In this document: positions 1-11,210 of the stretch, piece after piece
Layout of the letters: every line of letters begins with the position of its first letter
Numbering within the stretch: position 1 is the stretch's first letter
Assembly (NCBI RefSeq): GCF_000364445.2
Contig: NZ_CP043538.1
Location: 1,309,612-1,373,611, forward strand
Direction: 5' to 3'
Source of the DNA: Methylobacterium mesophilicum SR1.6/6
GTDB taxonomy: Bacteria; Pseudomonadota; Alphaproteobacteria; Rhizobiales; Beijerinckiaceae
Length of the DNA: 64,000 nt
Program-made: the position numbers and the translations under genes
Notes under the pieces: model-generated
Seen by the model: the letters and a program-made list of their open reading frames with translations, nothing else
What the model was told of the DNA's origin: nothing
Database searches by the model: none

Positions 1-138
1 GTGGCAGCCTATCTCTTCCTGATCCTGATGGCTGCGGTGGTCGTGGCCGCGCATGTGTATTGGATGCCGGACAGGGTGTGGTGCTGGGTCTCCCGGCGCA
101 TCCAGCGCGGCGGTGCCGTCGGTGGCAATCGGTTCTGA
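1..138 (+). CDS. Partial or very small membrane protein (45 residues visible)
   Basis: The frame is open from the first base of the window to a TGA at 136-138. It encodes one clear hydrophobic helix (AYLFLILMAAVVVAAHVYW) followed by a basic tail, so a single-span inner-membrane peptide or the C-terminus of a longer protein is plausible. A GTG sits at position 1, but whether it is the true start cannot be judged at the edge. It overlaps, tail to tail, the minus-strand reading frame at 1-336, and only one of the two may be real over the shared stretch. No family was recognised. Confidence 0.35.
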   Translation: MAAYLFLILMAAVVVAAHVYWMPDRVWCWVSRRIQRGGAVGGNRF

Positions 139-336
139 GCGGCGGGCCGCTCCGGCGCTGACGGATGCCTGAGGCTCGGAGAAGCTTCGATCCTCCGGTA
201 ACGGCTCCTCCGCGTTTATCGCGGGGTGCGATAGCTCATCATCCTCCTCGCGCATGATCGGCGCCGTGCGGCACAGCGTCCAGAACACGAGGAGCCCGAC
301 GACGTAGAAGGCGGTGATCACGGCAGCCCAGAACAT
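1..336 (-). CDS. Small membrane protein, runs off the left edge
   Basis: The ATG at 336 is preceded by GGGAGG (340-345), but only about 3 nt separate it from the start, which is tight. The first 22 residues form a hydrophobic helix (MFWAAVITAFYVVGLLVFW), then an acidic, Pro/Ala-rich and probably disordered tail. The frame stays open to base 1, so the stop is outside. Third codon positions are GC-rich over the first 70 codons, as in real genes here; the last 40 codons (His/Arg/Pro-rich) look like an antisense shadow of the plus-strand frame. Unknown function, single-span inner-membrane topology inferred. Confidence 0.4.
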   Translation of the reverse strand, partial: MFWAAVITAFYVVGLLVFWTLCRTAPIMREEDDELSHPAINAEEPLPEDRSFSEPQASVSAGAARRSEPIATDGTAALDAPGDPAPHPVRHPIHMRGHDHRSHQDQEEIGCH

Positions 337-801
337 GATCCTCCCGTCTTGAAACGATGGACGCGATCGTGCGCGCGTCGAAGCTGAGCATTATCGCGAA
401 AAGCTTGCTCACGGGTCTCAGGGGTTCATGTAGTGTCAGACGGCCGGCTCGTTAGTGGAGATCGAACGCTTAATTTTTAGGCAGGGCTCCGTGTCTTTAA
501 TCTTGGCCGGCGTCACAGTTCACAGCCGCGTTCGATCGGATCGGCTTTCAAGCCAAGCAGTATTCTTCGCCGCGATCATCAATCGTGTCGCAAATGCTGA
601 TAAGAGAGTCGCGTCCCGCGATCCGGCAGCGTCTGATGCGGAGTGCTCTGGTCCGCTCGATGGCGCCGCCACGGCGGTTGTTCGCAGGCGGAGACAGCAC
701 GGCGCTGTGGTGCAGCGCTTCAAGTCTGGCATTAATTGAGAAGAATCACAGATCGTGGTGTATTGGCAAGTATAGCAGCTCAGGATTTCGAATTCAGACG
801 T
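337..801. other. Gap without a supported gene
   Basis: Open frames on both strands lack ribosome binding sites and have low-complexity Arg/Ser-rich translations. No tRNA, repeat copy or clear terminator was seen. Confidence 0.5.
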
Positions 802-948
802 TCAACGACTGGTGGGACGCGCCGGAGCGCGAGAAGGGGGCGACACGGCGTGTGCGTCGCCGTTCGACCGATCGCACGGAGCCTTGGTGCCGGGTCGCGG
901 CACGCGCACCTCGACCAACTGACCGGTCAGGGGATTCAGGATCAGCAT
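802..948 (-). CDS. Small hypothetical protein, 48 residues
   Basis: The ATG at 948 follows a strong GGAGG site (958-962) with a 9-nt spacing. The translation begins MLILNPLTGQLVEVRVP, a compact beta-hairpin-like start typical of very short conserved alphaproteobacterial proteins, and ends in a Ser/Pro/Arg-rich tail. The stop TGA is at 802-804. It is too short for routine ORF calling. No family or function can be named; the case for a gene rests on the ribosome binding site and the non-random N-terminus. Confidence 0.55.
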   Translation of the reverse strand: MLILNPLTGQLVEVRVPRPGTKAPCDRSNGDAHAVSPPSRAPARPTSR

Positions 949-1178
949 GGTCGTGCGCCTCCGGTAAATGTGCTGGAAGAACGCTGACGGGTGCCGGCAG
1001 GATCACGCGATCCCGTGCAATTGCGCACAGTTGGTGAATGGTTCGTTTACCCTGCGAGCGACCCGGCGTCGGATAGGGACACAGGCCCGTTCCGGCGCGC
1101 GACATTCCGGTGGCCCGGATCAAGGATCGACCCGAGGACGTTCCCCACGGATCTACGGCTCACGAAAGGAGAATGGCC

Positions 1179-1463
1179 ATGGGTCTGACCGCGTTCGTCG
1201 TCTTCGTCGTTCCCTGGGCGCTGCTGGCCTTCTGGCTGACGCGGTCGCCGACTGCCCTTCGTCTGGGCACCCCCGCGGCGGCGTGGCGGCCCATCCCGAC
1301 CCAGCGCGATCTGGCGGCCGCACAGCGACGCGCCACGAATCCGCACCTATCGCGATCCAGAGCCGAGGCTGACTCGCCCGGCGGCTCCAGACATGGCGCG
1401 ACCGATCTGCCGGCAGGCGGCGCATTGCAGTCCAGCGTCGAGCCGACCGAGCCTGACGCCTGA
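1179..1463 (+). CDS. Small single-span membrane protein, 94 residues
   Basis: The start chosen is the second of two close ATGs (1173 and 1179), because GGAG at 1168-1171 is 7 nt from 1179 but only 1 nt from 1173. Residues 3-22 are strongly hydrophobic (LTAFVVFVVPWALLAFWL), followed by a long hydrophilic tail rich in Ala, Arg, Ser and Pro. This predicts an N-terminal anchor with a cytoplasmic or periplasmic disordered tail. The architecture resembles the minus-strand protein at 1-336. No domain is recognised and no function is proposed. Confidence 0.5.
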   Translation: MGLTAFVVFVVPWALLAFWLTRSPTALRLGTPAAAWRPIPTQRDLAAAQRRATNPHLSRSRAEADSPGGSRHGATDLPAGGALQSSVEPTEPDA

Positions 1464-1828
1464 GTTTCGCGATGCGACCCGGTGCCAGCCCGGTGCCGGC
1501 CGGCCCCATTCCAGCGCGCGGTCGCGGACGGGCTGAGCGGCATGCGGCGGGGCGCCGGGTTCATGGCGTTCGCCAATTCAAAGCGGGACAAGCGGCAGGA
1601 CCGCGCCTGCAGGTCGGCTCAACACGACATCATCGGACGTTCCAGCCGATGGACCATTCATACCAAGTCGGTCGTTTTCTACTAGTGTTGCCACTGTATT
1701 GGCTGGCTTCGGATAACTTTTCCGAGAGCTTCACGAGACATGGCGGCCGATATGTTTGCCCCACGATGCAGGAGCTATCGCGACGGTTCGTCTGCACCAT
1801 CTATCTTGGCCGTAGCGAGGTGAAGCCT
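1464..1828. other. Gap without a supported gene
   Basis: The frame at 1829-2062 stays open upstream through this stretch, but the upstream translation is Arg/Gly/Ser-rich and has no ribosome binding site. No RNA gene or repeat was recognised. Confidence 0.45.
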
Positions 1829-2062
1829 ATGCCCGTACGCTGCCAAGTCATTTGCGACGATGACGCGATACCGTCGGAGCACGATTTTCCGACGATGCCG
1901 CGAGCGGGCGACGTCTTCGTCTTTCCAGGCCAGTACTCTGTCTACGAGATAGCCGAAGTCCGCCACGAACTGGACGCCTCCGACGGCGCGGTCGGCTCCG
2001 GCTCGGCAATCGCCGTGGTCTTCCGGAGGGAGCCCGAACGGCAGAAGCTCGCGACGCTATAA
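1829..2062 (+). CDS. Small hypothetical protein, 77 residues
   Basis: The ATG at 1829 is chosen because a GAGG-containing site lies just upstream (about 1817-1820) and because the translation changes character here, from low-complexity to protein-like. The peptide (starts MPVRCQVICDDDAIP, with GDVFVFPGQYSVYEIAEVR in the middle) alternates hydrophobic and polar residues as in a small beta-barrel. There are no membrane segments or metal motifs. Unrecognised, standing alone between unrelated genes. Confidence 0.45.
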   Translation: MPVRCQVICDDDAIPSEHDFPTMPRAGDVFVFPGQYSVYEIAEVRHELDASDGAVGSGSAIAVVFRREPERQKLATL

Positions 2063-2367
2063 GCTTGAGAGAGCGATTGGCCGCGGGACGGAGCCGAAGG
2101 TCCCTTCGTCAGGCGAGGCTTGGCTCCGGACCGTGGCCCTTCGCTCGCACGGCAACGGCGGCACTGAGCGCGCCGACCAACGGCGCGGTCCGTGTCGTGT
2201 CCCGGCGATTTGGCGCTGCCGAGATGCCGTCGACCCCGTCCTCCGCGATGCCCGCGACGGTGGGGCACGCGCATGATCGCGCCGGATAGCTCCAGTGCGT
2301 CCCAACGATCGTTTCCCGCCTCGCCGGCCCGACCACCAGAACCCGCGGCCGCCCCTTCAGCGCCGGA
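2063..2367. other. Gap downstream of the receiver-cyclase gene
   Basis: No gene is supported. Several frames are open on the minus strand but none has a ribosome binding site or a recognisable product. No U-tract terminator hairpin was found after the cyclase stop. Confidence 0.45.
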
Positions 2368-3414
2368 TCACACGACCTGTCCGGCAAGCGGATAGCAGTA
2401 GACGTCGATCTCGCCCTTCCCCCTCAGCGCAACCTGACCGATGGGCTTGACCGACCTCGGTTCCGCCAGCCGCGCGAATGCCTCGCGCGACAGGTGAAGC
2501 GTGCACCCGTCGCCAAGGCCCGAGAGACGGGCGGCGACGTTGACCGTGTCCCCCCAGAGATCGAAGGTGTACTTGGTTCGGCCGACAATGCCGCCGACCA
2601 CCGAGCCGATGTGGATCCCCGCGCGGATCCGCCAGCCCGGTGCACCGGCAGCCGCAACGCCCACCATGTCGCTGGCGCAGCGGATCGCCGCCTCGACGGG
2701 ATCCGCGTGCGGTCGCAGCAGGTTGGCGGTGGCCATGAAGGCATCGCCGATCGTCTTGATGTTCTCCAGCCCGTGCGCCTGTGCGGCGATTTCGAACGCC
2801 TCCGCCAAGCGATGGATCTCGGCGACGACCGTGTCCGGTGTCTGGCGGTGGCACCAGGCCGTGAAGCCGACGAGATCGATGAACAGGACCGCCACGTCGT
2901 CGAACAGGCGCGGCTTGACCTGTCCCGTCTCCATCAACTCCGCTACCGCGGAGACTGGCAGGATGGCGTGAAGCAATTCGTCGGCACGGCTGCGCTCGCG
3001 CTCGATGGTGCGCAGATGCGCCATCTCCCGATCGTGGAAGCGCTTGCGCTCCAGGCAGGAGCGGATACGCGCCTCGAGGAGCACCGGCTCGAACGGCTTG
3101 GGCAGGTAATCCTCGGCCCCGAGTTCGATGCAACGGACGATGCTGCCGATTTCCACCAGAGCGGAGATCATCACCACCGGGGTATGGCGCCACGCGTCAT
3201 GGGCCTTCATCCGTTCGAGCACGGCGTAGCCGTCCAGGGCCGGCATCATCACGTCGAGCAGGACCAGATCGAACGGGGTCTCGTTCAGCCGGTCCAGCGC
3301 GGCAAGGCCGTTGGCGGCGCGGATGCTCGTGTGACCGAGCAGCTCCAGCTCCTGCTCCAAGAGATCCAGGTTGAACGGCTCGTCGTCGACGATGAGGATG
3401 CGCGCTGGCTCCAC
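2368..3414 (-). CDS. Response regulator fused to a class III adenylate cyclase
   Basis: Residues 1-125 are a CheY-like receiver (ILIVDDEP, phospho-acceptor Asp in LVLLDVMMP, conserved Lys in YLPKPFEP). After a helical linker (about 130-160), residues 170-345 are a class III nucleotidyl cyclase. Metal-binding Asp residues lie in FIDLVGFT and IGDAF. The purine-specifying pair is Lys (KTIGD) and Asp (DLWGD), which marks adenylate rather than guanylate cyclase. Asn and Arg of VNVAAR stabilise the transition state. So phosphorylation should control cAMP synthesis in the cytosol. The start is GTG with AGAGGAA upstream. It is the last gene of a minus-strand operon after the kinase and the stand-alone receiver. 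Catalytic residues all look intact. Confidence 0.85.
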   Translation of the reverse strand: MEPARILIVDDEPFNLDLLEQELELLGHTSIRAANGLAALDRLNETPFDLVLLDVMMPALDGYAVLERMKAHDAWRHTPVVMISALVEIGSIVRCIELGAEDYLPKPFEPVLLEARIRSCLERKRFHDREMAHLRTIERERSRADELLHAILPVSAVAELMETGQVKPRLFDDVAVLFIDLVGFTAWCHRQTPDTVVAEIHRLAEAFEIAAQAHGLENIKTIGDAFMATANLLRPHADPVEAAIRCASDMVGVAAAGAPGWRIRAGIHIGSVVGGIVGRTKYTFDLWGDTVNVAARLSGLGDGCTLHLSREAFARLAEPRSVKPIGQVALRGKGEIDVYCYPLAGQVV

Positions 3415-3453
3415 GTGTGTTCCTCTCTCCGGCCGGATCCGAGCCGGCCGAAC

Positions 3454-3813
3454 TCAGCCGAGCCACCGGTGCAGCTTGGCAAACAGCAGGTCCTCGTCGA
3501 TGGGCTTCGTCATGAAGTCGTCGCAGCCGGCCGCCTTCGCCCGCTCCTCGTCGCCGCTCATCGCGTTGGCGGTGATCGCCACGACCGGGATGCGGGCGGT
3601 GTCCGCGTTCGCCTTGATGCGGCGCGTCGCCTCCCAGCCATCCACGAGCGGCAGCGACAGGTCCATGAGGATCAGATCGGGACTGTCCGCCACCGCCATC
3701 GCGACACCCGCGGCGCCGTCGACGGCGATGAGGATCTCGTAATCGTCCTCCAGAAGCTGCGTCAGCAGATCGCGATTGAGCGCGACGTCTTCGACGATGA
3801 GGATGCGCTTCAT
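3454..3813 (-). CDS. Single-domain CheY/DivK-like response regulator
   Basis: This 119-residue protein is only a receiver domain. The acidic pocket is in ILIVEDVALNR, the phospho-acceptor Asp in LILMDLSLP, the conserved Thr/Ser in AITANAM, and Lys in FMTKPID. The absence of an output domain suggests a phosphotransfer intermediate or a protein-protein signal, as in DivK. GAGG lies 7 nt before the ATG. It sits 49 bases after the hybrid kinase and 39 bases before the receiver-cyclase, all on the minus strand, so one phosphorelay is likely. Partner specificity is inferred from position only. Confidence 0.85.
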   Translation of the reverse strand: MKRILIVEDVALNRDLLTQLLEDDYEILIAVDGAAGVAMAVADSPDLILMDLSLPLVDGWEATRRIKANADTARIPVVAITANAMSGDEERAKAAGCDDFMTKPIDEDLLFAKLHRWLG

Positions 3814-3862
3814 CGGGTGTCCTCAGAGCGGGCACTCCGCCGCGCGTGTCGCTCCGGATCGC

Positions 3863-6790
<2,928 letters not shown>

Positions 6791-6853
6791 CGATCGGACC
6801 AACCCTTTCGGAGCGTCGCGCCGGTCTCTTCGCCGGCCGCCCCGAACCGACAT

Positions 6854-7348
6854 GCGCCGCGCCGTCCATCTCCGATTTATCAGTTTTCACCGTTGCACGG
6901 TCTATATTGCGGATCAAGCGAACGGGAGATCTTCGAAAAGGTGTTCGTCACGACGGCCTGTAACCGTCGTATGTCGCGTCAGCTCAGCCGAGGACTGTAC
7001 CGCATGCCCCGACCATCCTGACGCGCATCGTGACGTCCATCGTGCGGCGCAACTCGCGAGGGCAGACGTGCCGCCCGAGATCGCATCCGGACCGCAGGCG
7101 AGCCGCGGCGGCGGTGCGCCTTGTTGCTGTCCTCGCTGAAACGGAGGAGCTGATGGCTGAGTGAAGCGTGCGGCGGATGACCCGGCGACGACACGCGACC
7201 TTCTCCAAGCGCTCGACCCCGGGGCGACGTCGGACGGCGTGCCACCGACCACTGGACCGCCGGTAACGGGGCTCGATCGCGGTTCGGATCCGCCTCAGGC
7301 GACAGATCGAACCATCGACAGCGCCGGATTGTTGGGGAGGGATTTGCT
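6854..7348. other. Gap between kinase gene and tRNA fragment
   Basis: This is the presumed upstream region of the signalling operon (minus strand) and the host side of the att-like tRNA fragment. No gene with a ribosome binding site is visible on either strand. Confidence 0.5.
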
Positions 7349-7395
7349 TGGTGGGCGCACTAGGGTTCGAACCTAGGACCCGCTGATTAAGAGTC
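7349..7395 (-). tRNA. 3' fragment of tRNA-Lys(CUU), likely attachment-site remnant
   Basis: Read on the minus strand, the bases contain the anticodon loop with CTT (7391-7389), the 3' anticodon strand, a full T-arm (GGTTCGAACCC), the acceptor strand TGCGCCC and CCA (7351-7349). The 5' half (acceptor, D-arm, 5' anticodon strand) is absent; upstream sequence past 7395 does not pair. Tyrosine-recombinase elements typically insert in the 3' half of tRNA genes and leave exactly such a displaced 3' piece at one end, so host DNA should lie to the left and the element to the right. I saw no intact tRNA-Lys elsewhere in the window. Confidence 0.75.
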
Positions 7396-7420
7396 CTAAC
7401 GACCTCTTTGAAAAGACTGA

Positions 7421-7447
7421 GCTTTTTCTCCGACCAAGGAGAAAAGC
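7421..7447 (+). promoter_or_regulatory. Hairpin masking the ribosome binding site of the next gene
   Basis: GCTTTTTCTCC (7421-7431) and GGAGAAAAGC (7438-7447) can pair around a 6-nt loop with one bulged U. The right arm includes the GGAG of the Shine-Dalgarno AAGGAG (7436-7441) that serves the ATG at 7452. In the folded mRNA that site would be hidden, which suggests translational control of the small gene and its coupled primase. The pairing is direct from sequence; the regulation is inferred. Confidence 0.5.
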
Positions 7448-7451
7448 GGCT

Positions 7452-7607
7452 ATGAAAGATCAAAGGGTTAGCGTGGGAATGCCGACCGGCGGTCCCCCCT
7501 CCCCTACCCCAGTGGTCTGTCACTTCGCTCAGGATCACACGCTCAGCCCCGGTCAGGCTTGGGTCCTGATGGCCCTCGTCCGTCGCTTAGAGGAGCCGGC
7601 ACGATGA
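7452..7607 (+). CDS. 51-residue protein translationally coupled to the element primase
   Basis: The ATG at 7452 has AAGGAG 10 nt upstream. The stop TGA (7605-7607) overlaps the primase ATG (7604-7606) as ATGA, the usual sign of translational coupling. The peptide starts MKDQRVSVGMPTGG and ends in a helix (SPGQAWVLMALVRRLEEPAR). Its size and position suit a small accessory or regulatory protein of the mobile element, but no family is recognised. Its ribosome binding site lies in the hairpin at 7421-7447. Confidence 0.6.
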   Translation: MKDQRVSVGMPTGGPPSPTPVVCHFAQDHTLSPGQAWVLMALVRRLEEPAR

Positions 7608-9919
7608 GCCGCGCGGGCACCTACGCGTCATTGATGGAACCGGTCGCTAGGATCCTCCTCGGCGAGCCGAATGCTCGTCTTAGCCGCGGTCGCGAGCTCC
7701 GCTTCAGAACACGCGGATCGCTATGTGTCGACCGCCATCGCGGCGTATATCACGACCACGAGGCAAACACGGGCGGTGGTGTCCTCGACCTCATCAAGGC
7801 CGTGAAAGGATTGGCTGGGGGAGACGCGATCGCGTGGCTGCGCGAGCAGGGCTTCGACCTGGCCGAGGTTGGGAATGACCGGGTCAAGCCGCACCACGAC
7901 GGCCGACCACGGATCGTCGCGACCTACAATTACAATGACGCGGCAGGGCAAGTATCCTTTCAAGTCGTGCGCTATGATCCGAAGGATTTCCGCCAGCGCC
8001 GCCCTGATCCAGCATCTCAGGACGGATGGATTTGGGGCCTGAGGGATGCCGAGCGCCTCGTTTACCGCCTCGCAGAGGTGATCGACGCCGTTGCCAAAGA
8101 TCGTGTTGTCTACATTGCCGAGGGCGAAAAGGCCGTAGACGCCCTCGCCGGGATCGGTGTCACGGCGACGTGCAGCCCGATGGGAGCCGGCAAGTGGCTG
8201 CCCGAGTATTCGCAAACCTTCTGCGGCGCCCACGTCGTCATCCTGCCCGACAATGATGAGGCAGGTGGGATGCATAAGGATCAGGTCGTGGCGACGCTCA
8301 CGGGGCTCGCGGCTTCGGTTCGCGTGCTCGAATTGCCCCATCTCCCGTACAAGGGCGATGCCTACGACTGGATCGAGGCCGGCGGCACGGCGGACCAGCT
8401 TGCAGAGCTCAGCGAGGCAGCTCCGCCGCTCAATTATGCGGTCCTGTCTGATGCGTCCGTGACATCGGCTCAGACCCACCAGGTGGAACGCCTGCCGCTA
8501 TTCCCACCTTTGCCGGCCGCCGAGCCGTACCCGGTCCACGCTCTCGGCCCGATCCTCGGCGAGGCCGCCAGTGCGATTGCCAGGAAGGTCCAAGCGCCCG
8601 TCGCACTCGCCGCACAATCGGTCCTCGCCACAGCTGCGCTTGCAGCCCAGGCTTACGCCGATGTGCTGATGCCTTACGGCCAATCCCGTCCCCTCAGCCT
8701 CTATCTCCTCAGTATCGCCTCGTCGGGTGACCGGAAGAGCACAACCGACAATGAGGCGCTCTGGCCCATCGCGAGGCGTGAGGAGTCACTGCAGGAGCAG
8801 CACGGCCGTGATCACCAGGACTGGCTCGTCGCTCACGCGGCCTGGTCTGCCGAGAAAAAGAAGATCGAGGGCGAGCGCAATCTCCGGTTCGAGGACCGGA
8901 AGGCGCGCCTTGCGGCGCTCGGACCGGAACCGCAGCCGCCGATCCGGCCGGTGCTGATCTCGGCAGAGCCGACGCTTGAGGGACTGGTAAAGAGCTGGTC
9001 CAGCCTTCCGCCGGCTCAGGGCGTGTTCAGCGCCGAGGGTGGGCAGTTCATCGGTGGTCACAGCATGGCCCAGGAGAACCGGCTGCGCACCGGCGCCGGT
9101 TTCTCAGCTCTCTGGGACGCCAAACCCCTTGCCCGCATCCGCGCGCTCGATGGCGTGTCAAGCCTGAGGGGCCGCCGTCTCACCATGAACTTGATGGTGC
9201 AGCCGCGGGCCGCGGCCGCCTTCCTGTCCGATCCGGTGTTGCGCGACCAGGGATTGCTGGGCCGGGTACTTGTGGCCGCGCCCGACAGCATCGCCGGCAC
9301 GCGTCGTTATCGTTCCCCATCGGAAGCCGACGCCGAGCAGATCGGCTGCTATCGTGCTCGGATCCTCGACCTGCTGGAGGGCTGGCCGATTGTCGTCAAC
9401 CGGACCCAAGGTCTTCAGCCACGCGAGTTGGTAATGGGACCGGAAGCCGAGGCTAGCTGGCGACAGTTCCACGACCGAGTTGAGGAACGATGCGGCCAAC
9501 AGGGCGATCTGCGCCCGGTCTGCGACTTCGCCACGAAGGCCGCGGAGCACGCGGCTCGGATCGCTGGCGTGCTCACCATCGTCGATGACGAGCGCGCGGT
9601 TGAGATCCCGTCCGGGGCTATGGATGCTGCTGTCCACTTGGCGACGTGGTACCTCGGAGAGGTCTTGCGCCTTCTTGGCGCGAACCGGACTGACCCGAAG
9701 CTGTTGCAGGCTCAGGCGCTCCTCAGCTGGATGCAGGATCAACCCAGCGGTACTTGCCTACTACGCGACATCCTGCGCCTCGGCCCGAGCGCCACGCGGA
9801 CGAAGAAGGAGGCAGAGGCAGCACTCGCCATTCTGCAACAGCACGGACGGGTGGAGGAAGTCAGCCGCCGACCCTGCACCTTCCGAGCGCACCTCGAGAA
9901 TGAAGCTGACAGCCCATGA
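7604..9919 (+). CDS. Primase-helicase-like protein, TOPRIM plus DUF3987
   Basis: This 771-residue protein resembles replication proteins of phages and integrative elements. The N-terminus (about 1-100) has a zinc-finger-primase-like fold region (GSLCVDRHRGVYHDHEANTG, without the usual Cys set). A TOPRIM segment follows (about 165-250; VYIAEGEKAVDAL with Glu, ILPDNDEAG with paired Asp). The C-terminal half matches the DUF3987 helicase-like type, with a P-loop-like SSGDRKST. The ATG at 7604 is chosen over an upstream one because AGGAG lies 9 nt before it and because it overlaps the previous stop. It probably primes and unwinds element DNA. No integrase or excisionase was found beside it. Confidence 0.75.
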   Translation: MSRAGTYASLMEPVARILLGEPNARLSRGRELRFRTRGSLCVDRHRGVYHDHEANTGGGVLDLIKAVKGLAGGDAIAWLREQGFDLAEVGNDRVKPHHDGRPRIVATYNYNDAAGQVSFQVVRYDPKDFRQRRPDPASQDGWIWGLRDAERLVYRLAEVIDAVAKDRVVYIAEGEKAVDALAGIGVTATCSPMGAGKWLPEYSQTFCGAHVVILPDNDEAGGMHKDQVVATLTGLAASVRVLELPHLPYKGDAYDWIEAGGTADQLAELSEAAPPLNYAVLSDASVTSAQTHQVERLPLFPPLPAAEPYPVHALGPILGEAASAIARKVQAPVALAAQSVLATAALAAQAYADVLMPYGQSRPLSLYLLSIASSGDRKSTTDNEALWPIARREESLQEQHGRDHQDWLVAHAAWSAEKKKIEGERNLRFEDRKARLAALGPEPQPPIRPVLISAEPTLEGLVKSWSSLPPAQGVFSAEGGQFIGGHSMAQENRLRTGAGFSALWDAKPLARIRALDGVSSLRGRRLTMNLMVQPRAAAAFLSDPVLRDQGLLGRVLVAAPDSIAGTRRYRSPSEADAEQIGCYRARILDLLEGWPIVVNRTQGLQPRELVMGPEAEASWRQFHDRVEERCGQQGDLRPVCDFATKAAEHAARIAGVLTIVDDERAVEIPSGAMDAAVHLATWYLGEVLRLLGANRTDPKLLQAQALLSWMQDQPSGTCLLRDILRLGPSATRTKKEAEAALAILQQHGRVEEVSRRPCTFRAHLENEADSP

Positions 9920-9954
9920 GGCATCCGCCCTGACAAGTCTCCTCTGCGACGGAA

Positions 9955-10016
9955 GCGACATTTGCGACATTTCACCCTCTGAGCAGCCGAAGTGTCGCAA
10001 CCGTCGCGGATGTCGC
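9955..10016. repeat. Cluster of four GCGACA / TGTCGC hexamers
   Basis: GCGACA occurs at 9955 and 9964 and its complement TGTCGC at 9993 and 10011, giving two close direct pairs arranged as an inverted set. It lies 35 bases after the primase stop. Iteron-like arrangements next to primase genes can be origins or operators; this role is inferred and the copies are short. Confidence 0.4.
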
Positions 10017-10277
10017 AAGAGGTACCTGCAAATCCGCGTACTTCGGGTCGCAAGTTCTTCTACCTTCGAAGGCTGCTTCGATCGAGGCGAGGGCCGGGAG
10101 CGCCCGCTCGCGGTAGCCATTGCCTCGCAGGACGTGCTCGGCGTCATGCACTAAGCGATCTGCGCCAATCTGCCCTTCGAGGCGGGGCTCAATGGCCGGT
10201 TGCAGCACGCTCTCGGTTGCCGCGTGCAAAAGCGTCGTGGCGTCCGTCACGGCCTTCAGCTCAGTGAGCCACAGCAT
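9972..10277 (-). CDS. Possible small hypothetical protein, 101 residues
   Basis: The translation (starts MLWLTELKAVTDATTLLHAA) has an amphipathic helical pattern unlike most shadow frames. Its last 15 or so residues are encoded by the GCGACA/TGTCGC cluster. The ATG has no convincing ribosome binding site (GAGGG lies about 19 nt upstream). It is antisense to the element genes. Treat as possible only. Confidence 0.3.
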   Translation of the reverse strand: MLWLTELKAVTDATTLLHAATESVLQPAIEPRLEGQIGADRLVHDAEHVLRGNGYRERALPALASIEAAFEGRRTCDPKYADLQVPLATSATVATLRLLRG

Positions 10278-10501
10278 GTCGCCGACCGTCGGTAGACCCT
10301 CAGGCTCTGAAGAACTTCAGCACCTCACCGTCGCCTGAGCTTCAATGATCATCAGGAGTCTGCGCCGGCGGGGCCGGACGAAGTCCTGTCATGATCAACA
10401 TCGACACGTTAACGATGTTCTATCTTGCTCTGCTCCAGCTTTTGCGGAATACTAGCTCGCACTTTACGACGAATACCGGTACAAACACGAGAGGCAGTGA
10501 G

Positions 10502-11122
10502 ATGGAAAGTCTTTACTGGGATGAGTCCCATCCCTATTTTTACATGACGGGTGAGGAGTTCTATGGCACAGATCCGCAATCCGATCGTGAATACTGGAGC
10601 AGGGCTGCAGGCTGGACCGTCGAGGAGGCTATCGCCCTCTCCTTCGGTTGCGAACCGCGAGTGGTGAATTGGCCGGCTTTGAAGGGCACTGGTCACCCCT
10701 TCGAAAAGCGATACGCCGAGTGGAGGAGCTTGGCGATCCGCGCTCGTCACATGGGTCAGCTGAAAGAATTTAACGAACCGGAAGTGTTTATCCAGTGGGC
10801 GAAGAGACAGGGGATGTCGTTCGACCCAGAGCTCGAGAAGGCGGTGAGGACCAGCAACAAGGCCGCGAAGGCCACGCAAGCTCGAGAAGACGATCACTTG
10901 AACTCGAAATCGAGACAGAGCTTGCTAAAGCTCGTGATCGGGCTGGTAACCGCGACGTACAGTTACGACCATCAAAGGGCGCGCACATCTATCGTCCGGG
11001 AGATCAAAGACGATCTGGACCGCGTCGGCATTAAGCTGGACGAGGATACGATCCGCAAGTGGCTGGCCGAGGCTGCCGACGAGTTCGGCTACCTCGTCAC
11101 GACCGGTCAGAAGGACTCTTGA
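10502..11122 (+). CDS. Hypothetical mobile-element protein, 206 residues
   Basis: The ATG at 10502 is chosen because GAGGCAGTGAG lies directly before it; the frame is open further upstream but that part is hydrophobic and Thr-rich with no ribosome binding site. The N-terminal half contains an acidic Trp/Tyr-rich segment (MESLYWDESHPYFYM) and a helical region with WTVEEAIALSFG. The C-terminal 60 residues (LLKLVIGLVTATY ... DEDTIRKWLAEAAD) resemble a tail found in many unannotated proteins near phage-like and plasmid-like replication genes; I know of no assigned activity. GC is lower than in neighbouring host genes, which fits foreign DNA. Confidence 0.6.
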   Translation: MESLYWDESHPYFYMTGEEFYGTDPQSDREYWSRAAGWTVEEAIALSFGCEPRVVNWPALKGTGHPFEKRYAEWRSLAIRARHMGQLKEFNEPEVFIQWAKRQGMSFDPELEKAVRTSNKAAKATQAREDDHLNSKSRQSLLKLVIGLVTATYSYDHQRARTSIVREIKDDLDRVGIKLDEDTIRKWLAEAADEFGYLVTTGQKDS

Positions 11123-11210
11123 CCGAAATCGCTTCCCGCCTGGCCGAAGTCGGCCTCCGCCCCCCGGTTCGGTCCTACACAGCACCCGTCCATAAGACGG
11201 GAGAAGCGAA

